Below, one piece after another: positions 41,802 to 50,995 of a DNA stretch of 64,000 nucleotides. The notes below the pieces were generated by a model, which saw only the letters and a program-made list of their open reading frames with translations, searched no databases and was not told the DNA's origin. Within the stretch, counting starts at the first letter, position 1; each line of letters begins with the position of its first letter. Source of the DNA: Palleniella muris. GTDB taxonomy: Bacteria > Bacteroidota > Bacteroidia > Bacteroidales > Bacteroidaceae. The position numbers and the translations under genes are program-made. The DNA is taken from positions 29,885 to 93,884 of the forward strand of contig NZ_SRZC01000015.1 in the NCBI RefSeq assembly GCF_004792655.1, in the 5' to 3' direction.

Positions 41802-44321
41802 ATGAAAAGAAATGTATTCTGCAAGACACTGCTCAGGCTTGGCCTGATGTGTCTCTTCTTCATTGCCATTCCGCAACGCTCCGCAGCACAGGGTGATGCC
41901 GAAAAGGCTAATTTCACGGGCGCGGGTCTTGACATTGACAAAGATGGAGATATTACTTTCGCCAATCCGGATTCCCAAACTTTTCCGGACATCTTAGACT
42001 CAAATGCTTCCCGAGTGCTTTTGTACAATGTGGGCAGGGACATGTTCCTCAATGCCGGAGGCTTCTGGGGCACACGTACCGCAACCTTCACCGTGGGACT
42101 GCCGGTGATTATGTCAAGGACACGGAATGGTCAAATATGGAATAGGTATTATACTTATTATTTCCGTGGTCCGTTTGACAACGGCAACGGAACGGATGTC
42201 GGCTCACTTATGGCTTTTGTGAATGACCAGAGACAGTCCAGACGAGGAGTCTTCTGGGACAGAGGCACAAAGTCAGGAGCAGACATAAACAATCCTGCCT
42301 GGAGATTTGAAGAGGTGACAAGCGAGTCAACCGCTACCGACAAGGTTTATAGGATATACGTTACCGTAGACAACACCAAATACTATCTGTGCTCAGGCTG
42401 TCCCATGAGTGTCCATGTCTTCAAAAACGGAAATGACAATCTTGTAAGGGCGCTTACAGACAGCGAACGTCAGAACATAAAATACATTGGCGAGGATGGA
42501 ACAGAGCAAACTGGTTTGCCTATAGAAAACACCTACTGGAAGCTGACGAAAGAAAGAACATTGGAAAGCTCGTTCGAAGAGGATTACAAGGACGCGATTC
42601 TTGCTGACGCCACATTCCTGCTGCGCGCACAGGGCTTCAATATCTCGAACATATACAGTGCGACCGAAAGTGTTGAAAAATATGGCAGAGGATGGCAGAC
42701 AAAAGGAAAGGTGCAGTACGAGACAAGTTTCTCTGCCGCATTCCCGAATCAGAGTGCGACACGTTTGCATGAAGCGCTGAGTCCTAACTTCGGCATGTTC
42801 CAGTGTGCCGGACTCCGCAATGCCGAAAAAGGTGCAAAACTTTGCCAGAAAGTGACGCTGAGCAAACCAGGATGGTACATGGTTGAGTGCCAGGGATTCT
42901 ACAATGACGCCGGCGGGCAGGATGGCAAAGCGGTGCTGTACGCGAAATTCCTTGACGAGAATGGCAACAATCCTGCCATAAATTCCGTAGCGTATGCAAC
43001 AACACCGCTGCTCAAGAAGTCCTATGCGGAGGATGCCAAAATCATGGGTAAGTTCGAGCAGACTCTCAACACTGAGACATTCTTGGATCTTAGCAGCAAT
43101 AATGAGAACTGTCCGCAAGACGACACATACAAGAATCTTCTTGCCGGTGGCATCGGTGACAGTAAAATCTCCAACAAGGTAGAGGCAGGTGTGGCGTTCT
43201 ACTCAAAGCTCTATCCTAACCAGGTAATGGTATACGCAGCCTTCGAAGAAGGAAAGACAAAGGACATGGAAATCGGTATAGAACTGCCGGACGGTCTGAC
43301 GACCAATGAAACAAGTAATGCCGATGCGCCGAATAACGACTATGTCTATGTCGATGACTTCCGTGTGAAGTATCTTGGACTGAGCTTCGCCGTCAGCGAT
43401 GAATGGAATGATTTCAGGACTCCGGGAATTGTTGGAGAAGACCAAGAAGACTATACAGACCATTATAACCAGAAGGCGATGGTCTTCAAGCGCAACCTCA
43501 CCACTGGAAAGTGGAACCCCATCTGTCTGCCTGTCGACCTCCAAAAATGGCAGCTGAGAAGCGCGTTCTCCGCAGAGGTGAAATTGTCAAGGATGAAGGA
43601 CACGCCTGTAAAGGACGGACGCATAGAGTTTGAGCTCGTTGACCTTGAGAATGCACTGGAAGACGAGGTTGTGCTCAAGCGTGGCGAGTGCTACCTCATC
43701 AAGCCGGGTGTGGGAAGCCTTATCGAGGACAATAGTATTACTGTAGGTAACATCAACAATAACAATGTTTTCCCACCGTACTACATCATCCCGAAAGTAA
43801 CGCTCACGAAATCGGAGCTTGAGGATGTCATTGGCATCAACAGTACATCTGTGGTCTATAAGAAGTTCCACTCTTTGGATTATGACAGAGACGGCGGTTC
43901 CTCCTACGTAAGGGACAAATTCTACAAGCTCGCCGGTACGAAATACCAGGACTGTCAGCTGGACCTCTATGCTACCTTTGAGAATGAGGCAGAGGCACCG
44001 GCAAACTCCTATGTGTTCCATAAAGGCGCCCTCTACCATGTCACGAAGGCAACAAAGGTTCCGGGCTACAGCTGGTGGATAGTGGACAAGCATCAGGATG
44101 TGGAACAGGTGGGTCTGCAGGCAAAGCGCCACCTGCTGTCCTTCGATGACGGTGGCACAGCCACAGGCATAGAGGAAATTGATTCAGGCATCACTGTACG
44201 TGAAGGCGTGGAGGCTGTCTACAACCTCTGGGGACAGGCAGTCCGCTGCGGCACAACAGACCTCAGCGGTCTCCCAAGCGGAATCTATATAGTAGACGGA
44301 AAGAAGGTTTCTGTAAAATAA
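41802..44321 (+). CDS. Large exported protein with C-terminal sorting-like tail
   Basis: The product is 839 residues from the ATG at 41802, which gives a signal peptide ending RSAAQ. The frame extends upstream, but that part overlaps promoter-like DNA. The central region has beta-sandwich character with SKPGWYMVECQGFYNDAGG, then AVLYAKFLDENGN, similar to carbohydrate-binding-like modules. The last ~55 residues are separate: a GIEEI segment, then VYNLWGQAVRCGTTDLSGLP and IYIVDGKKVSVK. This tail resembles the C-terminal sorting domains of Prevotella and Porphyromonas surface proteins. Surface display or release through type IX secretion is a reasonable inference, and the binding target is unknown. 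It is followed by a small acidic protein gene. Confidence 0.72.
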   Translation: MKRNVFCKTLLRLGLMCLFFIAIPQRSAAQGDAEKANFTGAGLDIDKDGDITFANPDSQTFPDILDSNASRVLLYNVGRDMFLNAGGFWGTRTATFTVGLPVIMSRTRNGQIWNRYYTYYFRGPFDNGNGTDVGSLMAFVNDQRQSRRGVFWDRGTKSGADINNPAWRFEEVTSESTATDKVYRIYVTVDNTKYYLCSGCPMSVHVFKNGNDNLVRALTDSERQNIKYIGEDGTEQTGLPIENTYWKLTKERTLESSFEEDYKDAILADATFLLRAQGFNISNIYSATESVEKYGRGWQTKGKVQYETSFSAAFPNQSATRLHEALSPNFGMFQCAGLRNAEKGAKLCQKVTLSKPGWYMVECQGFYNDAGGQDGKAVLYAKFLDENGNNPAINSVAYATTPLLKKSYAEDAKIMGKFEQTLNTETFLDLSSNNENCPQDDTYKNLLAGGIGDSKISNKVEAGVAFYSKLYPNQVMVYAAFEEGKTKDMEIGIELPDGLTTNETSNADAPNNDYVYVDDFRVKYLGLSFAVSDEWNDFRTPGIVGEDQEDYTDHYNQKAMVFKRNLTTGKWNPICLPVDLQKWQLRSAFSAEVKLSRMKDTPVKDGRIEFELVDLENALEDEVVLKRGECYLIKPGVGSLIEDNSITVGNINNNNVFPPYYIIPKVTLTKSELEDVIGINSTSVVYKKFHSLDYDRDGGSSYVRDKFYKLAGTKYQDCQLDLYATFENEAEAPANSYVFHKGALYHVTKATKVPGYSWWIVDKHQDVEQVGLQAKRHLLSFDDGGTATGIEEIDSGITVREGVEAVYNLWGQAVRCGTTDLSGLPSGIYIVDGKKVSVK

Positions 44322-44407
44322 TGACACCCATGCCGGCAGGCGGAAAATCCTGTCTGCCGGCATAACAAAAAACTATGGAAAATCAATCAAAAAAAGAGGA
44401 CAAGACA

Positions 44408-44596
44408 ATGAAACAGAAGAAACCATACATAGCTCCTAAAATCGAGATAATCCCAATGGAGGAGAATCTCATGGATCATGCCTCAAAAGTCTATGTCGAC
44501 TTCGGTGACGGTACAGGCGAGGATATCCCCATTATCGAGGGCGATATCCCGGAGGAGGCGAAGGAGAGCCCGTACTCCGGTGCTTGGGAGCTCTAA
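44408..44596 (+). CDS. Small acidic protein of the K-x-Y-x-A-P type
   Basis: The product is 62 residues from the ATG at 44408. An upstream in-frame ATG at 44375 would add 11 charged residues. It begins MKQKKPYIAPKIEIIPMEEN, then LMDHAS, and ends in an acidic Gly/Asp/Glu/Pro-rich tail. Proteins of this form (basic start, Y-x-A/V-P, hydrophobic strand, E-x-L-M/L, then a short variable acidic tail) are common and unannotated in Prevotella and Bacteroides, often next to large exported proteins. There is no signal peptide. The leader-like half and variable tail would suit a processed peptide, but no maturation enzyme is nearby. It is followed by a strong terminator at 44851. Confidence 0.55.
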   Translation: MKQKKPYIAPKIEIIPMEENLMDHASKVYVDFGDGTGEDIPIIEGDIPEEAKESPYSGAWEL

Positions 44597-44850
44597 GGAG
44601 GCAGATGCATGTGTGAAAGCAGGGATGTCGCCAATCAGAAAAAAAACAAATAGCAGAATGTACCTTTTCTCTCATGAAAGAGCCGGCAAGACATTCCTGC
44701 ACACACACACATGTTTCAGGAACAGTTATTTTATCTTATACCATGATAACCGATCAAAGCCGTGACATTGTCTGTTGAAGACCGTGTCTGTTCACGGTTG
44801 TAATTATCTATTAGTAAAAAACGGTTTATAGTGTGTGAAAAAGAGAGAGA

Positions 44851-44899
44851 AACGCAGCCTGAGGACCGGGAGGTCCGCAGGGTTGCGTATTTTTTTTTA
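44851..44899 (+). terminator. Terminator after the small acidic protein gene
   Basis: ACGCAGCCTGAGGACC pairs with GGTCCGCAGGGTTGCGT with two mismatches and a tight loop. A run of nine T residues follows. Confidence 0.85.
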
Positions 44900-44910
44900 T
44901 GCTTTCATGA

Positions 44911-45567
44911 TATAGTCAAACAGAATTGATTTGCGAAAATATGCACGTGCATTGCTCATGGTTTCCAAATTATTCCCAATGATTGCGTTTTGCAAGACAT
45001 TACCGGTTGATTATGCAATATTGTGTATGAGTATGAATAATATGCAATATTGCGTATGAGTAGGAGTATGAATATGAATAATATGCGGTATGGTTGTGTT
45101 GTCCGATTTCCTCATCAAGTGTGGCGGAGCCACAGCCCTTATGGTACCCCCTCGCTTTAGCGATGGGGCTGATACTCTGCATGATAAGCCGTGTGGCAGC
45201 GCCACACTCTTTTCTGCTTCATCTCCGCGCAGTTGCATGGGATTGGCTTGCGGCGTTTTTACCGCCTGTGTTTCCGGCATAAAGGAGTGTGGATCCACCA
45301 CACAGCGTTTGAGTTTCTTTACAGTCCTCACGGCTAAAGCCGGAGGTGGTTGAGCTTTGCTCTACCTCCCCTCGCCACGGCATAGCTGAAACAAGTTTCG
45401 CTCTGCTCGTTTGGCTTATCGGGGACGTTTCCCGTAAGGGTTGTGGCTCCGCCACACTTTGCATGGAGATGGTGACAATAAGGCATGAGTGTTTTCGCAA
45501 TCCAATTTTGGGTGACTATACAATAAGGTATATATGTGGTTTCGCAAATCAATTTTGTTTGACTATA
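44911..45567. mobile_element. MITE-like element, family C, long copy
   Basis: The 657-base stretch begins TATAGTCAAACAGAATTGAT followed by TTGCGAAA, and ends with the inverted repeat (TTTCGCAAATC... GTTTGACTATA), matching over about 28 bases. A third, degenerate end copy lies at 45491-45520 inside it. No transposase frame is present. The interior carries tandem TATGCAATATTG repeats (about 45014 and 45043) and several GTGTGGC palindromes. Confidence 0.65.
45117..45465. repeat. Cluster of GTGTGGC...GCCACAC palindromes
   Basis: Palindromes with the core GTGTGG-CNNNG-CCACAC occur near 45119, 45190, 45287 and 45440, in forms such as GTGTGGCAGCGCCACAC and GTGTGGATCCACCACAC. Similar palindromes occur at about 18564 and 57674. 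They could form RNA hairpins or bind a protein. Confidence 0.6.
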
Positions 45568-45865
45568 AGTTGATGCAATGACTGCCAAAGAATAAGGTTG
45601 CTAATATTGAAGTGTCAGCTAGTATAAAAGGGGCAACCATTGTTTTCTAATTTCTGTCTTTTGGTATTTTTAGAAAAACATCCTGAAAAACTCAACTGCA
45701 TTCAATGTATTTGTTTTTATTGGGCATTGGCACCATAAATGATTTCTCATTTTAGTAACTATGTGCGGTGGGTAAATTATTCTTCATGTAGATTCAGAGG
45801 ATTACTGTGAATAATCAGCAGAAGCATCGGCATAAAATCATGAAAAACAGCAGGTATATGGGTAG

Positions 45866-45970
45866 ATACCCCTATTGATACCCCTATAAAATTTGGAATC
45901 GCTTGTGAAATGTTGTACCTTTGCAGCGTCTTTGTAAGACAAGTGTTCTTTGACAGATTTGCCATACAAT
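45866..45970 (+). promoter_or_regulatory. rRNA-type promoter and boxA leader without rRNA, copy 1
   Basis: TTTGG (45892-45896), a 19-base spacer and TACCTTTG (45916-45923) form a consensus promoter. The leader then has GTTCTTTGACAGATTT (45945-45960), which resembles the boxA antitermination site of rRNA operons. The upstream ATACCCCTATTGATACCCCT is part of the same block. A copy lies inverted at 57749-57848. Confidence 0.6.
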
Positions 45971-46085
45971 ATTATATTATAGTGCCGGGAGAATGCCGTG
46001 GGATGTTTTTGTTAAGCCAACCGGGTAGAGCCGAGTAGTGCTTGTGCTATGCCATGGTGAGAATGGGGCGAACAGACATAACAAA

Positions 46086-46120
46086 AAATCTCGCCACCAA
46101 AAACAATGGTGGCGAGATTT
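46086..46120 (-). terminator. Terminator of rpsO
   Basis: AAATCTCGCCACC and GGTGGCGAGATTT form a perfect 13-bp stem with a nine-base loop. On the minus strand TTTGTTATG follows, about 55 bases after the rpsO stop. Confidence 0.88.
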
Positions 46121-46175
46121 GAGTTCTCATTAATCGAAGATTGCCGATGTGGAAATGAATCCCCGGCGGCACATC

Positions 46176-46445
46176 TTATCGGCGGAGACCGAGAGCCTTG
46201 ATGATGGCGCGATAGCGATTGATGTCGCGGTCGTAGAGGTAATCAAGGAGTGCACGACGCTTGCCGACGAGCTTTGTCAGTGAACGTGCTGTCCTGAAAT
46301 CCTTGTGGTTAGCCTTCAGGTGCTCTGTAAGGTGCTTGATGCGGAAAGTGAAGAGTGCAATCTGGCTCTCTGCTGAACCAGTGTCAGTTGTTGACTTTCC
46401 GTACTGTGTGAAGATCTCTGCCTTCTTTGTTGGATCTAAATACAT
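46176..46445 (-). CDS. rpsO: 30S ribosomal protein S15
   Basis: This 89-residue protein has the standard S15 length. It binds the central domain of 16S rRNA and helps bridge the subunits. The family motifs are complete: YGKSTTDTGSAESQIALFTF, RIKHLTEHLKANHKDF, RTARSLTKLVGKRRALLDYL and the C-terminal RYRAIIKALGLR. It has its own promoter (46556-46587, minus strand) and terminator, and is divergent from typA. Confidence 0.98.
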   Translation of the reverse strand: MYLDPTKKAEIFTQYGKSTTDTGSAESQIALFTFRIKHLTEHLKANHKDFRTARSLTKLVGKRRALLDYLYDRDINRYRAIIKALGLRR

Positions 46446-46555
46446 GAATTTAGTGTGATTAATGGTTTGTTAATTACGTTCTTCTGATGTCTCCGCAACC
46501 TTAATCGAAGCCGCGTACATCATCGAATGCAGCATCTCTTAGTGAAAATGCGTTG

Positions 46556-46587
46556 CAAAATTACAACTTTTTCCTCTATCAGCAAAA
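46556..46587 (-). promoter_or_regulatory. rpsO promoter
   Basis: On the minus strand TTTTG (46583-46587), a 19-base spacer and TAATTTTG (46556-46563). The leader to the rpsO ATG is about 100 bases, long enough for the autoregulatory structures known for S15 in other bacteria. Confidence 0.6.
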
Positions 46588-46751
46588 TATTTAATATATT
46601 TTTTGTAATTTTGCACCGAAAATAATAATAAATTATGTTGTAACCACATGCTTTTCTTTCCCAAATGGGCAATGGAATTGGTTTTCATGCTGTTGTGGCA
46701 GGAGGGCGAGGGTGGAATGAAATTGTGTTTCGTGGAAACACCAGAAAGATT

Positions 46752-48554
46752 ATGCAGGATATTAGAAATATCGCAATTATTGCGCATGTCGACCATGGCA
46801 AGACTACTTTGGTTGACAAGATGATGCTTGCGGGAAAGCTTTTCCGTGACGGTCAGAACAATTCCGGCCAAGTGCTTGATGCCAATGACCTTGAGAGAGA
46901 ACGTGGTATCACAATTTTGTCGAAGAATGTCTCTATAAATTGGAAAGGAACCAAAATCAACATCATCGATACTCCGGGACACTCCGATTTCGGTGGTGAG
47001 GTGGAGCGAGTGCTGAATATGGCTGACGGCTGTATTCTGCTCGTTGACGCTTTTGAAGGTCCGATGCCACAGACTCGTTTTGTGTTGCAGAAGGCTTTGG
47101 AGATTGGGTTGAAGCCGATTGTTGTTGTGAACAAGGTTGACAAGCCAAACTGTCGTCCGGAGGAAGTCTATGAGATGGTCTTTGACCTGATGTTCTCTCT
47201 TGATGCTACAGAGGAGCAGCTTGATTTCCCTGTGGTATATGGCTCTGCCAAGAACGGCTGGATGTCTGAGGATTATAATTCTCCTACTGACAATATCGAC
47301 TATCTGTTAGACAAGATTGTTGAGGTTATCCCTGCTCCGACTGTGCTTGAGGGTACTCCGCAGATGCTCATAACATCTTTGGACTACTCAAATTATACAG
47401 GTCGTATTGCTGTCGGACGTGTTCATCGCGGTTCGCTGAAGGAGGGCATGAATGTCACTATTGCCCACCGTGACGGCAGTATGGAGAAGACACGCATAAA
47501 GGAGGTGCATGTCTTTGAGGGCATGTCACATGCCAAGGCTGCGGAAGTTCAGAGTGGTGACATCTGTGCGATTATTGGTTTGGAGAAGTTCGAGATTGGC
47601 GACACTATCTGTGATTTCGAAAATCCGGAGCCGATGGAGCCGATTGCTATCGACGAACCGACAATGTCTATGCTCTTCACTATCAACGATTCTCCTTTCT
47701 TCGGCAAAGAAGGCAAGTTCGTCACTTCACGTCACATCAATGACCGTTTGGAAAAGGAACTTGAGAAAAACCTTGCCCTACGTGTAGAGCCTTTTGGAGA
47801 CTCCACCGACAAGTGGATTGTCAGCGGGCGTGGTGTGCTCCATCTCTCTGTCCTTATCGAGACAATGCGTCGTGAAGGATATGAGTTGCAGGTGGGGCAA
47901 CCTACTGTAATCTACAAAGAGATTGACGGTGTGAGGTGTGAGCCTATCGAGGAACTTACAATCAATGTGCCTGAGGAGTTCTCTTCCAAGATGATTGACA
48001 TGGTGACACGCCGTAAGGGTGAGATGACTTCCATGGAAGCTCAGGGCGACCGCGTGAACATTGAATTTGACATACCTTCACGTGGCATCATGGGACTTCG
48101 TACAAATGTCCTTACAGCGTCACAGGGTGAGGCTATTATGGCACACCGTTTCAAAAAGTATGAGCCGTATAAGGGAGATATTCTCCGTCGTACAAATGGT
48201 TCCATGATTGCTCTTGAGACAGGTAATGCATTTGCCTACTCCATAGACAAACTGCAGGACAGAGGAAAGTTTTTCATCGACCCGGGGGAGGATGTTTACT
48301 ACGGTCAGGTTGTGGGCGAGCATGTCCATGACAATGACCTTGTAATCAATGTGACCAAGGCAAAGCAGTTGACCAATGTCCGTGCGTCAGGTTCTGACGA
48401 TAAGGCACGCATCATTCCCAAAACTGTCCTCTCGCTGGAGGAATGTCTGGAATATATCAAGGCCGATGAGCTTGTGGAGGTGACACCGAAATCTATGCGC
48501 ATACGCAAGACAATCCTTGACCACAACGAGCGTAAGAAGGCGAACAAGGACTGA
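46752..48554 (+). CDS. typA: Ribosome-binding GTPase TypA/BipA
   Basis: The product is 600 residues from the ATG at 46752. The frame is open 29 codons further upstream, but the family begins at [20 protein letters not shown]. The G-domain motifs are P-loop AHVDHGKTT, switch [27 protein letters not shown] and [12 protein letters not shown]. Domain 2 starts about residue 200, and an EF-G-like C-terminal half includes [20 protein letters not shown]. The last ~120 residues form the BipA-specific domain. It helps assemble ribosome subunits and supports growth under stress. A plus-strand TAATTTTG at 46606 may be its -7, but a -33 is not clear. Confidence 0.96.
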   Translation: MQDIRNIAIIAHVDHGKTTLVDKMMLAGKLFRDGQNNSGQVLDANDLERERGITILSKNVSINWKGTKINIIDTPGHSDFGGEVERVLNMADGCILLVDAFEGPMPQTRFVLQKALEIGLKPIVVVNKVDKPNCRPEEVYEMVFDLMFSLDATEEQLDFPVVYGSAKNGWMSEDYNSPTDNIDYLLDKIVEVIPAPTVLEGTPQMLITSLDYSNYTGRIAVGRVHRGSLKEGMNVTIAHRDGSMEKTRIKEVHVFEGMSHAKAAEVQSGDICAIIGLEKFEIGDTICDFENPEPMEPIAIDEPTMSMLFTINDSPFFGKEGKFVTSRHINDRLEKELEKNLALRVEPFGDSTDKWIVSGRGVLHLSVLIETMRREGYELQVGQPTVIYKEIDGVRCEPIEELTINVPEEFSSKMIDMVTRRKGEMTSMEAQGDRVNIEFDIPSRGIMGLRTNVLTASQGEAIMAHRFKKYEPYKGDILRRTNGSMIALETGNAFAYSIDKLQDRGKFFIDPGEDVYYGQVVGEHVHDNDLVINVTKAKQLTNVRASGSDDKARIIPKTVLSLEECLEYIKADELVEVTPKSMRIRKTILDHNERKKANKD

Positions 48555-48633
48555 CCTTAATAAATAATAATATAGGCGGCGGATTGTACGGACATGTGAC
48601 GTGCATATTACTGCCGCCCACTTATAACTGAAA

Positions 48634-50874
48634 ATGAAACAAACCAACTACTACCTATTTGATTGGATGGACTTCGATGAAAGTCTGTCAAAGGATGAGT
48701 CATTGTGGAAAGCCTATACCTCCACCGAGGTGAAGGCTGTCGATGGCGACATACATATCACTGTGCCTTATCAGAAGCAGGTGCTGCAGGAAGATATGCT
48801 TGCCGACACAGATGTGCCACAGAGGGATTATATATTGATTCTCCGTGCATACGGCGATTCCATTGTCCGTATGTTCACATCTATGGTAGATGATGAGATG
48901 AAGGACACCGGCAGTTATATGTTGGAGCTTGACAAGGCTTTGACGCATAAGCCGTTGTCTGTTGAGTTTGCAGATAATGTCTATACCATAAAGGATAATG
49001 ACGGTAGGACACGCGCAAGGATTGACATCACACCGTACAACACAGAATGGTGGAGCGACCTGCAACCCGGACCGCAGCCGACAATACATCTTACGGTGTA
49101 TCCTGACGGTAATCTTGCAAAGGGTGTGGAACTGAGTGATGACCATTTCTCTCCTCCGCGCTATGATGCGCTGCCGATAGGCTTCTGCCTTACAGAAGGC
49201 AAGCCCGACCGTGCTACAGTCTCTTTCAAATGTGAGGCAGATGAATGCTTTGTAGGCACGGGCGAGCGCTTCCGTAAGATGGACCTTTCCGGTCAGACAT
49301 TCTATTTGAAGAACCAGGACGGACAGGGTGTGAACAATAGGCGGGCATATAAGAATATTCCGTTCTATATGTCAAGCCGTATGTATGGTGTGTTTTACCA
49401 CACTTCTGACTATTGCCGCCTTTCGCTTGCCGACCATTCAAGCCGCTCTGTGCAGTTCCGCAACGACCGTGCGACGATTGACACATTCATCATCGGTGGC
49501 GAGACTCCGGAGCGCATTCTGTTCCATTATCGTCAGTTGACAGGCTTCCCTCCGATGCTCCCGATTTGGTCGTTTGGTATATGGATGTCACGCATGACAT
49601 ATTTCTCTGCTGACGAGGTGGACGAGATTTGTGACAGGCTGCGTGCCGAGCATTATCCATGTGATGTGATTCATCTGGACACAGGCTGGTTCCGCACAGA
49701 CTGGCTTTGCGAATGGAAATTCAATCCGGAACGTTTCCCAAATCCGGAACGTTTCCTGAAGCGTCTTTCTGATAATGGTTATAAGGTTTCGCTTTGGCAG
49801 CTGCCTTACGTTGCCAACGGTGCAGAGCAGATTGAAGAGACAAAGGCAAACAAATATATCTCCACACCTACAGGAGGTTGGGAGAACGCTGCCGGGACAT
49901 CCGGTGCATCAAACTTCTCAACCCTTGACTATGCCGGCACGATAGATTTCACTTCCGAGAAAGCCACAGAGTGGTATAAAGGTCTGTTGAAGAATCTGCT
50001 TGACATGGGTGTGAAATGCATAAAGACCGATTTTGGTGAGAATATTCACATGGATGCTACTTACGAGTCCATGACACCGGAGCAGCTTAACAACATCTAC
50101 TCATTGCTGTACCAGAAGGCTGCTTATGAGGTAACAAAGGATGTCACAGGCGACGGCATTGTCTGGGCACGTGCTGCATGGGCAGGTTGTCAACGCTATC
50201 CTTTGCATTGGGGCGGTGACTCTGAGAGTTCATGGGCAGGACTGGCAGGTTCTCTGAAAGGCGGCTTGCATTTCGGTCTTTCAGGCTTTGCATTCTGGAG
50301 CCATGATGTGCCGGGCTTCCATAGTGAGCCGGACTTCATGAACTCAGTAATTGACCCAAAGGTTTACATGCGTTGGACACAGTTTGGTGTGTTCTCCTCT
50401 CACATGCGTTATCACGGTTCTCACAAGCGTGAGCCATGGTACTATCCTACAATAGCCGAGGACATAAAGAAATGGTGGCGTCTGCGTTATCGCCTATTAC
50501 CTTATATAATAGAGGAATCACGCATAGCCACTGAGTCCGGTTGGCCTATGATTCAGGCGTTGCTGATGCATCATCCGGAGGACAAGACCGTATGGCACAT
50601 AGATGACGAGTATTATTTCGGCAGAAAGTTCCTTGTTTGTCCTGTTATGAACGGCAATGATCGTCGCGACATCTATCTTCCGGAAGGAGAGTGGGTTAAC
50701 TTCTTTACAGGTGAACACTTCGAAGGTGGCAAGTGGTATCGTAATGTAGAGGTTCCTCTTGATGAGATGCCGGTGTTCTGCCGTCCGGGTACGGAGATTA
50801 AGGTTTATGACGAGAAAGTAGATTCTACCGACGACATAGATTGGCAGAAGGTTAAAACACTTTTTATAGAATAA
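48634..50874 (+). CDS. GH31 alpha-glycosidase, YicI-like (probable alpha-xylosidase)
   Basis: This 746-residue protein has no signal peptide. It carries the GH31 architecture of an N-terminal beta-sandwich, a TIM barrel and distal beta domains. The catalytic nucleophile is Asp466 in the motif KTDFGEN, the form typical of YicI alpha-xylosidases. The acid/base region is WGGDSESSWAGLAGSLKGGL followed by FAFWSHDVPGF, and the substrate segment PIWSFGIWMSRMTYFSADEV is also YicI-like. It probably removes alpha-linked xylose from xyloglucan fragments after uptake. An alpha-glucosidase cannot be excluded. The gene stands alone, with about 120 bases of AT-rich DNA before the next gene. Confidence 0.85.
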   Translation: MKQTNYYLFDWMDFDESLSKDESLWKAYTSTEVKAVDGDIHITVPYQKQVLQEDMLADTDVPQRDYILILRAYGDSIVRMFTSMVDDEMKDTGSYMLELDKALTHKPLSVEFADNVYTIKDNDGRTRARIDITPYNTEWWSDLQPGPQPTIHLTVYPDGNLAKGVELSDDHFSPPRYDALPIGFCLTEGKPDRATVSFKCEADECFVGTGERFRKMDLSGQTFYLKNQDGQGVNNRRAYKNIPFYMSSRMYGVFYHTSDYCRLSLADHSSRSVQFRNDRATIDTFIIGGETPERILFHYRQLTGFPPMLPIWSFGIWMSRMTYFSADEVDEICDRLRAEHYPCDVIHLDTGWFRTDWLCEWKFNPERFPNPERFLKRLSDNGYKVSLWQLPYVANGAEQIEETKANKYISTPTGGWENAAGTSGASNFSTLDYAGTIDFTSEKATEWYKGLLKNLLDMGVKCIKTDFGENIHMDATYESMTPEQLNNIYSLLYQKAAYEVTKDVTGDGIVWARAAWAGCQRYPLHWGGDSESSWAGLAGSLKGGLHFGLSGFAFWSHDVPGFHSEPDFMNSVIDPKVYMRWTQFGVFSSHMRYHGSHKREPWYYPTIAEDIKKWWRLRYRLLPYIIEESRIATESGWPMIQALLMHHPEDKTVWHIDDEYYFGRKFLVCPVMNGNDRRDIYLPEGEWVNFFTGEHFEGGKWYRNVEVPLDEMPVFCRPGTEIKVYDEKVDSTDDIDWQKVKTLFIE

Positions 50875-50995
50875 GAATATAAGTGGCTGTTGGAGGCTTT
50901 TTTATATTGGTTATGGCTTCGATAAATATTTTTTCAATATAAAATTACTTTTCAGCAGTCACTTAAATATATAATGACATCAGCCTTTTTATATT

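Larger units (their letters stand above)
44597..46085. other. Repeat-rich gene-free stretch
   Basis: No credible protein gene in about 1.5 kb. It holds a terminator (44851-44899), a family C element (44911-45567) with internal palindromes, AT-rich DNA, and an rRNA-type promoter and leader (45866-45970). The 110 bases after that leader contain GC-rich, possibly structured DNA of unknown kind. Confidence 0.55.

Noticed and set aside
44626..44765. 46-residue frame after the small acidic protein
   Set aside because: It has no clear start context, is rich in His/Thr from a CA-repeat, and lies between a stop and a terminator.
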